Counted from the first letter of the stretch, positions 8,352-16,462 are shown. The stretch: 49,975 bases of DNA from Pseudorhodobacter antarcticus (GCA_945897655.1 CAMDHB010000001.1:1-49975); one strand, 5' to 3'. Notes: a model not told the origin generated them from the letters alone. Numbers and translations are program-made.

Positions 8352-8428
8352 GTGTCCACATGTGGACACTTTGAAATATGAAGCAAGTTCAAGGACTTGA
8401 CTTTTTCTGTTAACCAGGTGGAAAGGTT
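8352..8428 (-). repeat. 77-bp two-part element, copy B
   Basis: Read on the minus strand it begins AACCTTTCCA, then TGGTTAAC at the same offset as copy A, and ends AAAGTGTCCACATGTGGACAC. The palindromic end is perfect over 18 bp (8352-8369). It fills the gap between engB and argB in the opposite orientation to copy A (3010-3086), so the palindrome is at the engB end and the CCTTTCC end faces argB. The positions matching copy A cluster at both ends. Confidence 0.7.
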
Positions 8429-8481
8429 TGTCCCGGCTTGGCAGACCCCGCAAAACCCGCTAATTCCCCGGAGGGCCCCCG

Positions 8482-9381
8482 ATGAAAAAGCAGACCCTTA
8501 CCATGTCCGACGCCATTTCCACCGCCAAGATGCTGTCCGAAGCGCTGCCCTATCTGCAACGCTTTACCGGGGCGGTTGTGGTCGTCAAATTCGGCGGCAA
8601 CGCGATGGGCGATGACGCGGCGATGGCAGAGTTTGCCCGCGACATCGTGCTGATGCGGCAGGTGGGCGTGAACCCGGTTGTGGTGCATGGCGGCGGCCCG
8701 ATGATCAATGAGATGCTGACCAAGCTGGGCATCAAGTCCGAGTTTGTGCGCGGCAAGCGGGTGACGGACAAGGCCACGGTCGAAGTGGTCGAAATGATCC
8801 TGTCCGGTCTGGTGAACAAGCGGATCGTGCAGGCGATCATGGATGCCGGGGGCCGTGCGGTGGGCATTTCGGGCAAGGATGACGACCTGATGGTCTGCGT
8901 CGCCGATGACCCGGAACTGGGCTATGTCGGCCGCCCGGTTGAAATGAACGTGCAGGTGCTGCGCGATCTGTACAACGCCGGCATCATCCCTGTCGTGGCC
9001 CCTGTGGCCACCGGCATGGCGGATAACGAGACGTTCAACGTCAACGGCGACACCGCTGCTGGGGCCATTGCGGGCGCCCTGCAGGCGGACCGTCTGCTGC
9101 TGCTGACCGATGTGCCCGGCGTCAAGAATGCGGCGGGCGAGGTGATGACCCAGATCACGCCCGAAGAGATCAGGCAGATGACGGCGGATGGTGTCATTTC
9201 GGGCGGCATGATTCCCAAGACCGAAACCGCGCTGATGGCGCTGGAGGCCGGGACGCGGGCCGTGACAATTCTGGACGGGCGCATTCCCAATGCATGTATT
9301 CTGGAACTGTTCACGGATCACGGTGCCGGCAGCCAGATCCGGTCAACCGAGCCCCGTGTCAAACCCCGCGTTCGCCGCTGA
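8482..9381 (+). CDS. argB: Acetylglutamate kinase
   Basis: ArgB phosphorylates N-acetyl-L-glutamate, the second step of arginine biosynthesis. The 299-residue product shows the amino-acid-kinase fold signatures: VVVKFGGNAMG near the N-terminus (ATP site lysine), the VVVHGGGPMINEML loop, the EVVEMILSGLVNK helix, NVNGDTAAGAIAGAL, LLLLTDVPGV, and the SGGMIPKTETA motif close to the C-terminus. The N-terminal helical extension before FTGAVVVVK is typical of the arginine-inhibited hexameric form, so feedback regulation is likely. CGGAGGG precedes the start at a good distance. Confidence 0.97.
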   Translation: MKKQTLTMSDAISTAKMLSEALPYLQRFTGAVVVVKFGGNAMGDDAAMAEFARDIVLMRQVGVNPVVVHGGGPMINEMLTKLGIKSEFVRGKRVTDKATVEVVEMILSGLVNKRIVQAIMDAGGRAVGISGKDDDLMVCVADDPELGYVGRPVEMNVQVLRDLYNAGIIPVVAPVATGMADNETFNVNGDTAAGAIAGALQADRLLLLTDVPGVKNAAGEVMTQITPEEIRQMTADGVISGGMIPKTETALMALEAGTRAVTILDGRIPNACILELFTDHGAGSQIRSTEPRVKPRVRR

Positions 9382-9427
9382 TCGGCGCGGCCCTTGTGGC
9401 CATAGCGCCCCTGATGACGATTTCGCC

Positions 9428-9456
9428 TTGACGGCCCGTGGGGGCATGACTAGACC
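9428..9456 (+). promoter_or_regulatory. Probable promoter of the tRNA-Met gene
   Basis: TTGACG (9428-9433), a 17-bp spacer and TAGACC (9451-9456) end 12 bp before the mature tRNA, which is consistent with a short 5' leader. Consensus-based only. Confidence 0.5.
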
Positions 9457-9467
9457 CCCGCAGCAGT

Positions 9468-9544
9468 GGCTAGGTAGCTCAGCTGGTTAGAGCACGTGAC
9501 TCATAATCACGGGGTCGGGGGTTCGAGTCCCCCCCTCGCCACCA
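9468..9544 (+). tRNA. tRNA-Met (CAU), elongator type
   Basis: A 77-nt cloverleaf with encoded CCA (9542-9544). The anticodon stem-loop CGTGA-CTCATAA-TCACG gives anticodon CAT at 9502-9504. The T-arm is GGGGG-TTCGAGT-CCCCC. The acceptor stem GGCTAGG / CCTCGCC pairs at six of seven positions, with a U-C mismatch at the fourth pair. A CAT anticodon could also be initiator Met or Ile2 (lysidine). The first pair is G-C and the stem fits elongator Met better, but Ile2 cannot be fully excluded by eye. Confidence 0.9.
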
Positions 9545-9589
9545 ACTTTCCCAATCTGTTACGCGATGCTGTGTGGTCTGGCCGTCAGG

Positions 9590-10783
9590 TCAGTCGAAGA
9601 AGCCCTTATCCTCAGGGGCGAGGTACTGTTTGGCCGCTTCGGGGATCAGGTCGACGCCCATGCCGGGGCGGTCAATCACGTCAATCATGCTGTTGGTCAC
9701 GATCTTGGCGGGCAAGCCCTCAACGATGTCATACCACCAGGGATCGGTGCCGCTGGGATATTCGAAGGCGATGAAATTGGGCGGCAGGGTGGCGCAGACC
9801 TGGATCAGGGCGCCCAGTCCTAGCAGCCCGTTGCCGGTGCCGTGCGGGGCCATCAGGATGCCGTGCAGATGGGCGTATTCGGCGATCCATTTCAACTCGG
9901 CAATGCCGCCCACATCGGCGGGATCGGGGCCGACGATGTTGACGGCGCGCGTCTCGATCAGCTCGCGGAAGTTGTTGCGCAGATAGATCTGTTCGCCGGT
10001 GTGGATGGGGGTTGTGGTCTGCATGGTCAGGTCGCGGTAGGTGTGCGCGCTGACATGGGTGGAATAGTCGCCCGTCAGCATGTCTTCACACCACATGACG
10101 TTGTATTTCTCGATCGCGCGGGCAAAGCGCAGGGCGTCGGCGGGCAGCCAGCCGGGGCCGCAATCGAGTGCGAGGCCCACCTTGTCGCCCAGCACATCCT
10201 TCATGGCCGCCACGCAATCGACCATCAGCGCCAGGCTGCGTTCGGTCAGGGGGCCGGAATCGGCATGGCCGTGAAAGGGGCTGGGTTCCGCGTCGCCGTA
10301 AAAGAAGCCTGGCGCATTCTTCATCGGGCTGTGGAAGGCTATGCCGTGTTTGATGATGTCGAACCCCTCGGGCAGCGACATCATCCATTGGCAGTTTTCG
10401 GCAAAGCCTTCGGGTGTCCACGAGGTCAGCTTGCGCCGGATCGAGCCATTGTAGGTACGCACCCGGTCGCGCACCTTGCCGCCCAGGAGTTTGTAGACCG
10501 GCACACCAGCCGCCTTGCCCGCAATATCCCACAAGGCATGTTCGATGACACTGACTGGCGCGCCATATGGTTTGAATGCGCCACGGTTGCGGATGCGCTG
10601 CATGCAGCGTTCCACATCGGTCGGGTCCTGGCCGATCAGAGCCTCGCGGAATTGCAGGATGAAGGGCTTGAGATAGGGCTTGTAGTGTTCCGCCTCGCCA
10701 TAGCCGGAAATCCCCTCGTCGGTGACGATCCGGACGATCGGGTTCTTGCCGATCAGGCCGCATTTCAGATCAGTGATTTTCAT
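9590..10783 (-). CDS. Mandelate racemase/muconate lactonizing enzyme family protein (sugar-acid enzyme)
   Basis: This is an enolase-superfamily enzyme that would abstract the proton alpha to a carboxylate; sugar-acid dehydratase or cycloisomerase activity is likely. The 397-residue product has an N-terminal capping domain (VSVIEHALWDIAGKAAGVPVYKLLGGK near residues 75-105) and a TIM barrel. Probable Mg ligands are the Asp of LALDCGPGW, the Glu of MWCEDML and the Glu of THTGEQIY-like segment (PIHTGEQIY). A His in MAPHGTGNG is a likely catalytic base. It is the second gene of a two-gene operon behind a GntR regulator (2-bp gap; GGAGG before the start) and is divergent from the first ABC importer. 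The substrate is not identifiable; an aldonic or uronic acid is the inference. Confidence 0.85.
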   Translation of the reverse strand: MKITDLKCGLIGKNPIVRIVTDEGISGYGEAEHYKPYLKPFILQFREALIGQDPTDVERCMQRIRNRGAFKPYGAPVSVIEHALWDIAGKAAGVPVYKLLGGKVRDRVRTYNGSIRRKLTSWTPEGFAENCQWMMSLPEGFDIIKHGIAFHSPMKNAPGFFYGDAEPSPFHGHADSGPLTERSLALMVDCVAAMKDVLGDKVGLALDCGPGWLPADALRFARAIEKYNVMWCEDMLTGDYSTHVSAHTYRDLTMQTTTPIHTGEQIYLRNNFRELIETRAVNIVGPDPADVGGIAELKWIAEYAHLHGILMAPHGTGNGLLGLGALIQVCATLPPNFIAFEYPSGTDPWWYDIVEGLPAKIVTNSMIDVIDRPGMGVDLIPEAAKQYLAPEDKGFFD

Positions 10784-10785
10784 GG

Positions 10786-11556
10786 TTATCCTCCGATTTC
10801 GGGGCTGTTGCGTTCCGACCGCAGCCGGTCGGTGATGTGGCGTCCGGCACCGCGCACATGCTGCACGATCAGGGCGGCGGCGCGGTCTTCGTCATGGGCG
10901 GAAAGGGCAGCGATCAGGCCGCGATGTTCGTCAACCACCTCGTGCTGGCGGCGGCGAGAGATCATGTGATCGCGGTTGATGCCGGTCAGTATGGTGCGTT
11001 TGCGCCACCAGAGTTCCACGGTCATTCGGTTGTAGTGGCGTTCGTACATGATCTGGTGGAACTGCTGATCCAGATGGGAATGCTGGACGTTGTCGGTGAA
11101 ATTCAACGCCTCGATCTGGTCTTGCACCTTTTCCAGGCGGGTGATGTCGTCATCGGTGCAGACGCCCACGAACCAGCGAATCAGATAGGGTTCGAAAAGC
11201 GAGGCCAGTTCATAGATGTCGCGAACGTAGGCCTCATCAATCTGGCGGACGCGGGCGCCGCGGTTGGGCGAGATCATCACCAGACCCTCGCCGCGCAACT
11301 GGTGCAGCGCCTCGCGCACGGGGTTGGTGCTGGTGCCGTATTGCGCGGCCAGATCGGAAACCTTGAGGCGTTCGTTGCTGCTGATCCGGCCTGAGAGGAT
11401 GTCTTGCCGGATGCTGCGGCAAATTGGGCCATCCTCTGCCGCCCAAGGCAGCCCTGGGGGCATTTCGACCGGGTCGATCTGGTTGATCAGGCCATTCATG
11501 TCGTTTGCATAGCGCGCGGGAACCTTGGTTGCCAAGGTGGGATGGGTCGGTTTCAT
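10786..11556 (-). CDS. GntR family (FCD/FadR-type) transcriptional regulator
   Basis: This is a DNA-binding regulator, probably responding to a sugar acid. The winged helix spans about residues 35-100 (LKVSDLAAQYGTSTNPVREAL, then GEGLVMISPNRGARV). A C-terminal all-alpha FCD effector domain follows, with His and Asp residues that commonly bind a metal (HLDQQFHQIMYERH and EVVDEHRGLIAAL). I chose the ATG at 11556 (256 aa). Upstream ATGs at 11580 and 11655 and a downstream one at 11499 are possible, since no start has a strong ribosome binding site. It is cotranscribed with the enolase-superfamily gene and divergent from the first ABC operon, which it probably controls. Confidence 0.85.
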   Translation of the reverse strand: MKPTHPTLATKVPARYANDMNGLINQIDPVEMPPGLPWAAEDGPICRSIRQDILSGRISSNERLKVSDLAAQYGTSTNPVREALHQLRGEGLVMISPNRGARVRQIDEAYVRDIYELASLFEPYLIRWFVGVCTDDDITRLEKVQDQIEALNFTDNVQHSHLDQQFHQIMYERHYNRMTVELWWRKRTILTGINRDHMISRRRQHEVVDEHRGLIAALSAHDEDRAAALIVQHVRGAGRHITDRLRSERNSPEIGG

Positions 11557-11585
11557 ACAGGAAATGCCAAGATGATACATTATTC

Positions 11586-11614
11586 TTGACGAATATTGTG
11601 GGACTGACCAATAG
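11586..11614 (+). promoter_or_regulatory. Probable promoter and GntR operator of the first ABC operon
   Basis: TTGACG (11586-11591), 17-bp spacer and CAATAG (11609-11614) face the binding-protein gene. The spacer contains TTGTGGGACTG (11596-11606), one mismatch from the FadR-type consensus TNGTNNNACNA. An inverted repeat GACT-N7-AGTC overlaps the -10. This would place a GntR operator across the promoter. Inference from consensus. Confidence 0.4.
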
Positions 11615-11729
11615 TCACCTGACCGCCATGTGGGCCGAAGCCCCATGACCGGCAATCCAAAAAGTCAAAGGCCCGGCAAGAGGCCAACAGACGGCTACAC
11701 CACCAGACGAACCAATGGGAGGAACTAGG

Positions 11730-13226
11730 ATGACAAGAAGGAATGACCCCAAGGGGCCAGTAAAACGGCTGTCGGCCATGTCGGCGGCGGTTCGGACGGC
11801 TGTGATTACCGGTATTGCGATCACCCCGGGCGCCGCGATGGCGCAAGAGGCGATCGATTTGTCAAAGTGGTCGCCAGAATATGTGCGCAGCATTGCAGGC
11901 ACGGGCAAGTTTGACACGGCGGCGGAGTGCGCCAAGACCGTGCCATTGGATTACACCGGCCGCGTTTCGGTCTGGTACACCGGCCCCGCCGATGCGGAGC
12001 CTGAAATCACCAAGAAGTTCGACAAGGAGTTCTGGGAGGCGTTCAAGGCCACCTATCCCAACATCACGGTCGAGGCGCAAAGCATCGTCTACAACGACCT
12101 TCTGGACAAGCTGCGCACCTCTCTCCTTGGCAATGCCGGGCCGATGGTGGTGCGTCTGCAAATTCTGGGTGGGGTCGAGTTTGCCGCAAAGGGCTATTTG
12201 CAGCCACTGAAGCCCGAGGATGTGGGGTATACCCCGGCCGAGTTCTGGCCGGGCGCGATGAAGTCGGTGACCTATGAGGGTGCGACTTACGGCATCCCGA
12301 CCAACAACGAGACCATGGGATTCATCTACAACGCCAAGATCTTTGCTGATGCGGGGCTTGATCCTGAAACGGCACCGGCGACCTGGGATGATGTGGTGGC
12401 CTATTCCAAGCAGATCCATGACAAGCTTGGGATTGCCGGGTACGGAATGGTTGCCAAGCAGAATGCCGGCAACACGCCGTTCCGGTTCATGCCGCAGATG
12501 TGGGCTTATGGCGGGGCCGCGCTGGACGAAAATCTGGATGCGCCGACGCTGCAAACCGTTGGTCTGAACAGCCCCGGTGCCAAGGCGGCCTTGCAGGCGT
12601 CCTATGACATGTATGTCCGTGACCAGTCGGTGCCCGTTTCGGCCCTGACCAACACGCAGGCCGAAAATCAGGCGCCCTTCATTGCGGGCCAACTGGGGAT
12701 GATGATTGCCCATCCGGCGGAATACGCCAAGATGGTTGATCTGGCGGGCAAGGCGACCGGCAAGGACAAGGAAGTGGCGGACGAGGTTGTGGCCAACATG
12801 CGCTATGGCCTGATCCCGGCTGGGCCGGACCGGCGCGCTGTGGTGTTCGGCGGGTCGAACATCCACATCGTGAAAAGCGACTATGTCGAAGGCGGCATGG
12901 ATGAGATGGGCGCCAAGGCGCTGATCTGCTTCTGGACCAGCCCGGAATGGTCAACCAAGCTGGCATGGGTCGGGTCCAACCCCGGCAACCTGCGCGGCTT
13001 CCAGACCGAATGGATGAAGGAACGTCTGGACACGATCAAGTTCTTGGACGTGACGACGTCGATGCTGCCCTCGGGCATCCCCTTCCCGGCGATTGCGGAA
13101 GCGCCCGAGATCATGAACATCATCATTCCTGACATGCTGCAGAACGCGCTGACGGGCAAGATGACGGTGGATGAGGCGGCCGAAGATGCGGCGGCCAAGG
13201 TTGAGGCACTGCTGGGCGGCATGTAA
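11730..13226 (+). CDS. ABC sugar transporter, periplasmic binding protein (importer 1)
   Basis: This is a solute-binding protein of the CUT1 (SBP_bac_1) class that captures a sugar or oligosaccharide in the periplasm. The 498-residue product has a basic start and a signal peptide whose hydrophobic core is followed by GAAMAQEA, with probable cleavage after AMA. The mature protein carries about 50 residues (DLSKWSPEYVRSIAG onward) before the first beta strand VSVWYTGPAD, so it is longer than most family members (about 420). The start at 11730 has GGGAGGAAC upstream; the in-frame ATG at 11715 does not. It heads an operon with two permeases and an ATPase. A strong hairpin follows its stop. Confidence 0.93.
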   Translation: MTRRNDPKGPVKRLSAMSAAVRTAVITGIAITPGAAMAQEAIDLSKWSPEYVRSIAGTGKFDTAAECAKTVPLDYTGRVSVWYTGPADAEPEITKKFDKEFWEAFKATYPNITVEAQSIVYNDLLDKLRTSLLGNAGPMVVRLQILGGVEFAAKGYLQPLKPEDVGYTPAEFWPGAMKSVTYEGATYGIPTNNETMGFIYNAKIFADAGLDPETAPATWDDVVAYSKQIHDKLGIAGYGMVAKQNAGNTPFRFMPQMWAYGGAALDENLDAPTLQTVGLNSPGAKAALQASYDMYVRDQSVPVSALTNTQAENQAPFIAGQLGMMIAHPAEYAKMVDLAGKATGKDKEVADEVVANMRYGLIPAGPDRRAVVFGGSNIHIVKSDYVEGGMDEMGAKALICFWTSPEWSTKLAWVGSNPGNLRGFQTEWMKERLDTIKFLDVTTSMLPSGIPFPAIAEAPEIMNIIIPDMLQNALTGKMTVDEAAEDAAAKVEALLGGM

Positions 13227-13240
13227 CCCCCCAGACCGGA

Positions 13241-13266
13241 CCCGGCGGCAGCACCCTGCCGCCGGG
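13241..13266 (+). terminator. Strong intra-operon hairpin after binding protein 1
   Basis: CCCGGCGGCAG (13241-13251) and CTGCCGCCGGG (13256-13266) form a perfect 11-bp stem with a CACC loop, 14 bp after the binding-protein stop and 28 bp before the first permease. There is no T-tract. It likely protects the upstream message and limits read-through, giving more binding protein than membrane subunits. Confidence 0.65.
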
Positions 13267-13294
13267 CTTCCCCCCCGTGAAAGGCAAACCCCAA

Positions 13295-14242
13295 ATGGCA
13301 GTTTCATCGGGCCCGGTGACCGGGTCTTTGCGCCGCGATGACGGTCTGCTGCGGCGGATTGTGACGCACAGGGCGGATTACGCCTATGTCTTGCCGGCGC
13401 TTGTGGTGATGATGGTCGTGATCGCCTATCCGATCTGGTTCACCGTCGACATGAGTTTCTACAAGACCCCCGCCAGCCTGCAATTGCGCGACCGGACCTT
13501 TGTAGGGTGGAAGAATTACCATACGATCCTGACCGCACCGGCGTTCTGGTCAGTCACGCTGAACACATTGATCTGGACGGTGGCATCAACCTTTTTCGCC
13601 TTTCTGCTGGGGTTGGGGGCCGCGTTGTCGCTGCACCGCGAGTTTGCCGGGCGGGCTGTGCTAAGGGCGATTTTGCTGATCCCTTACGTGATCAGCGCGG
13701 TTGCTGCGTCTTATCTGTGGAAATGGCTGTATCATTCGGATTTCGGGGTGATCGGGGCCTTGTCGGTGCAATGGGGTTTCACGGACAAGCCGATCAACTT
13801 TCTGGACAACATCCACACGGCGCTGCCCTCGCTGATCGTGGTGAATATCTGGCGCGAGTTTTCGTTCGCCATGATCATGCTGATGGCCGGTTTGCAGACC
13901 GTGCCGGAACAGTTGCTGCGGGCCGCGCAGGTGGACGGGGCCAATGCCTGGCAGCGGTTCTGGCATGTGACGGCACCGCATCTGAAGGGGGTGTCGATGG
14001 TGACGGTGCTGCTGCTGATGGTGGCCAATTTCAATTCCTTCATCGTGCCCTGGCTGATGACGGGGGGCGGGCCTGCGGGGGCGTCGGATATCTGGATCAC
14101 GCATATCTATCAGATTGCCTTCGGGCGGCAGAACTGGGGCCTTGCCTCGGCCTATTCTGTCATCCTGTTCATCGTGATGATGTGTCTGGGATATTTCTAT
14201 GTTCAAGCCCTGACGCGCGGTGACAAGGGGAGGCCGGAATGA
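13295..14242 (+). CDS. ABC sugar transporter permease, MalF-like (importer 1)
   Basis: This is an inner-membrane subunit of a CUT1 sugar importer. About 315 residues with six predicted membrane segments, the first at LPALVVMMVVIAYPIWFTVD. The cytoplasmic EAA loop is EQLLRAAQVDGANAWQRFWHVTAPHL, which docks on the ATPase. I chose the ATG at 13295; a GTG at 13277 would add six residues. It overlaps the next permease by 4 bp, which indicates translational coupling. The substrate is that of binding protein 1. Confidence 0.93.
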   Translation: MAVSSGPVTGSLRRDDGLLRRIVTHRADYAYVLPALVVMMVVIAYPIWFTVDMSFYKTPASLQLRDRTFVGWKNYHTILTAPAFWSVTLNTLIWTVASTFFAFLLGLGAALSLHREFAGRAVLRAILLIPYVISAVAASYLWKWLYHSDFGVIGALSVQWGFTDKPINFLDNIHTALPSLIVVNIWREFSFAMIMLMAGLQTVPEQLLRAAQVDGANAWQRFWHVTAPHLKGVSMVTVLLLMVANFNSFIVPWLMTGGGPAGASDIWITHIYQIAFGRQNWGLASAYSVILFIVMMCLGYFYVQALTRGDKGRPE

Positions 14243-15087
14243 GCGGCCGTGTGGATGGTTGGCGCTGGGCGGGCCGGGTGTTTCTGGTGCTGATCTTGCT
14301 GTTCACGGCGGTGCCGATGGTCTGGATGCTGCTGACCTCGATCAAAAGCCAGTTTGCGGCGATGCAGTACCCGCCGCAATGGTGGCCCAAGGAACCGACG
14401 CTGGAGAATTACACCAAACTGTTGGACCCGACCAACCCGGTGGGGAATGATTTCCTGCGGTATATGTGGAACAGTTTCTATGTGTCGCTGGCGACGACGG
14501 TTCTGGGCGTCGCGGTGGCCGTGCCTGCCGCCTATGCCTTTTCGCGGTTCCGGTTTCCGGGGCGGACGTTTCTGTTCTTTGCGGTTCTCTTGCGCAACAT
14601 GTTCCCCGCCGTGGTGTTCCTGATGCCGTTGTTCATTCTGATGCGGTGGCTGGGGCTGGTGGGTACGCATGGATCGTTGATCCTGACCTATCTGACCTTT
14701 GGCTTGCCCCTGTCGATCTGGCTGCTCAAGGGGTTTTACGACAACATCCCGATCCAGTTGGAACAGGCCGCCCGGATTGACGGGGCCACGCGGTTTCAGG
14801 CGTTCTTGCTGATCGTGATGCCGCTGTCAGTGCCGGGGATTCTGGCCACGTCGATCTTTTCCTTCATCGGGGCGTGGAATGAATATGTTTATGCGGCCAC
14901 CTTCCTGAACCGTCAGGACCAGTTGACGCTGCCCGTGGGCATTCAACGCTTTTTTGCCGAGTTTGCGACGGACTGGCCGGGGCTGATGGCTGCGACCTTT
15001 CTGATGTCAGTGCCAGTTGTCGTGCTGTTCCTGATCCTGCAACGCTATTTCGTGCGCGCCCTGACCGAGGGCGCCGTAAAATCCTGA
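14239..15087 (+). CDS. ABC sugar transporter permease, MalG-like (importer 1)
   Basis: This is the second membrane subunit of importer 1. The 282-residue product has an N-terminal segment (FLVLILLFTAVPMVWMLLTS), the periplasmic loop typical of MalG-type proteins (LENYTKLLD) and the EAA loop EQAARIDGATRFQAFLLIVMPL. It begins inside the previous gene (ATGA overlap) and ends 10 bp before the ATPase gene, so the three form one translational unit. Confidence 0.93.
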   Translation: MSGRVDGWRWAGRVFLVLILLFTAVPMVWMLLTSIKSQFAAMQYPPQWWPKEPTLENYTKLLDPTNPVGNDFLRYMWNSFYVSLATTVLGVAVAVPAAYAFSRFRFPGRTFLFFAVLLRNMFPAVVFLMPLFILMRWLGLVGTHGSLILTYLTFGLPLSIWLLKGFYDNIPIQLEQAARIDGATRFQAFLLIVMPLSVPGILATSIFSFIGAWNEYVYAATFLNRQDQLTLPVGIQRFFAEFATDWPGLMAATFLMSVPVVVLFLILQRYFVRALTEGAVKS

Positions 15088-15097
15088 AAGGCGACAG

Positions 15098-16186
15098 ATG
15101 GCCAAGGTAACTTTGGAAAACGTGGTCAAGACCTATGGCCCGGTGACGGCGGTGGGGGATGTGTCCTTTACCGTTCAGGATGGCGAGTTTGTGGCGCTGG
15201 TCGGCCCGTCGGGCTGTGGCAAGACGACGACGCTGAACCTGATTGCGGGACTGATCCCGATCTCGGGTGGGAATATCCGGATTGGGGACAAGTTGGTGAA
15301 CGATCTGGACCCCAAGGACCGCGACATCGCGATGGTGTTCCAGAACTATGCCCTGTACCCCAACAAGACGGTCGCCAAGAACCTGGCCTTCCCGCTGCAG
15401 ATGCGCCGTCTGCCCAAGGACGAGATTGCCCGCAAGGTGGCCGAGGCGGCGCGGGTGCTGGACATCACCCATCTGCTGGAGCGCAAGCCGAGGGAGTTGT
15501 CGGGCGGGCAGCAGCAGCGGGTGGCGTTGGGGCGTGCGCTGGTGCGCGACCCGCGGGCGTTTCTGATGGATGAGCCGCTGTCGAACCTGGACGCCAAGTT
15601 GCGGGTGCAGATGCGGACCGAGTTGAAGCGGTTCCATCAGGATCTGAAGGCCACGATCATCTATGTGACCCATGACCAGTTGGAGGCTGTCACGATGGCC
15701 GACAAGATGGCGGTGATGAATGGCGGGACGTTGCAGCAGTATGACAGCCCGAAGAATGTGTTCGACCATCCGGTCAACACCTTCGTCGCCAGTTTTGTAG
15801 GCTCCCCCGCGATGAGCCTGGTGCCGCTGCGCCGGGTGGTGGAGGGTGACGCGGTGGCGCTGGCCGGTGATGGCTGGCAGATGCCGCTGTCGCCCGCCAA
15901 TGCGCGTAAGGCGCTAAGCGCCAAGTCTGACACGGTGATCCTGGGCGCGCGTCACAGCACGATCGCTCTGCACGACGGCCCAAGAGAGGGGGCTGTGCCG
16001 GGGCGGGTCTACACGGTGGAGCCTACCGGCGACGTGACCTTTGTGCAGGTGCATGTTGACGGTGCCATCGTGATTGCCAGCCTTGCGCCGGATGTGGCCG
16101 TCCGGTCTGACACCAATGTCTGGCTGGGCTTTGACCAGTCACGGATGCATCTGTTTGACTGCGAAACCCAGATGGCGCTGACCTAG
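15098..16186 (+). CDS. ABC sugar transporter ATPase, MalK/UgpC-like (importer 1)
   Basis: This is the cytoplasmic ATPase that powers importer 1. The 362-residue product has Walker A GPSGCGKTT (residues 36-44), the Q-loop in MVFQNYALYPN, signature LSGGQQQR, Walker B AFLMDEPLSNLDAK and the switch His in IYVTHDQLEA. A C-terminal TOBE/regulatory region of about 120 residues (FVGSPAMSLVPLRR to HLFDCETQMALT) is complete. GAAAGGCGAC gives a ribosome binding site. A terminator-like hairpin follows about 70 bp after the stop. Confidence 0.95.
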   Translation: MAKVTLENVVKTYGPVTAVGDVSFTVQDGEFVALVGPSGCGKTTTLNLIAGLIPISGGNIRIGDKLVNDLDPKDRDIAMVFQNYALYPNKTVAKNLAFPLQMRRLPKDEIARKVAEAARVLDITHLLERKPRELSGGQQQRVALGRALVRDPRAFLMDEPLSNLDAKLRVQMRTELKRFHQDLKATIIYVTHDQLEAVTMADKMAVMNGGTLQQYDSPKNVFDHPVNTFVASFVGSPAMSLVPLRRVVEGDAVALAGDGWQMPLSPANARKALSAKSDTVILGARHSTIALHDGPREGAVPGRVYTVEPTGDVTFVQVHVDGAIVIASLAPDVAVRSDTNVWLGFDQSRMHLFDCETQMALT

Positions 16187-16250
16187 GGTGGGATGTGGAT
16201 TCATGGGAACGTCACTTTCTTCTGCCCGGAATCAACGGCGTAAGCCCGCC

Positions 16251-16379
16251 GGGCAATGCCCGTCCGCCCCCTCGGGCGGGCATTTTGCAGCGCTTCCAAC
16301 AGAACGTCGCCGGACGTACTTGACCCATAAAGTGCCTAGAACTCTGATGGTTTGCCCACCCGGCGGACGGGCATTGCCC
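16251..16379. repeat. 18-bp inverted repeat flanking about 93 bp
   Basis: GGGCAATGCCCGTCCGCC (16251-16268) recurs exactly as its reverse complement at 16362-16379. The flanks also agree partly (a GCCCGCC/GGGTGGGC-like context). The left copy is part of a terminator hairpin. The gap between the importer 1 ATPase and the next enolase-superfamily gene (16187-16462) holds this structure and no recognisable coding sequence. Confidence 0.6.
16255..16286 (+). terminator. Probable terminator of importer 1 operon
   Basis: AATGCCCG (16255-16262) pairs with CGGGCATT (16277-16284), with an inner CCG/CGG pairing, and is followed by TT. The stem is strong and the T-tract short (ATTTTG). It lies 69 bp after the ATPase stop. 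Confidence 0.55.
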
Positions 16380-16462
16380 TCTTGTCGTCTGGGTCGGGAC
16401 GAAGGAAGACTAGGCCCATCCCGACTGATCCCGCTCCAATACCCCCATAACCGGAACCCATA

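Noticed and set aside
9842..10969. Plus-strand open frame of 375 codons
   Set aside because: Shadow of the enolase-superfamily gene on the minus strand; His/Gln/Gly-rich composition without motifs.
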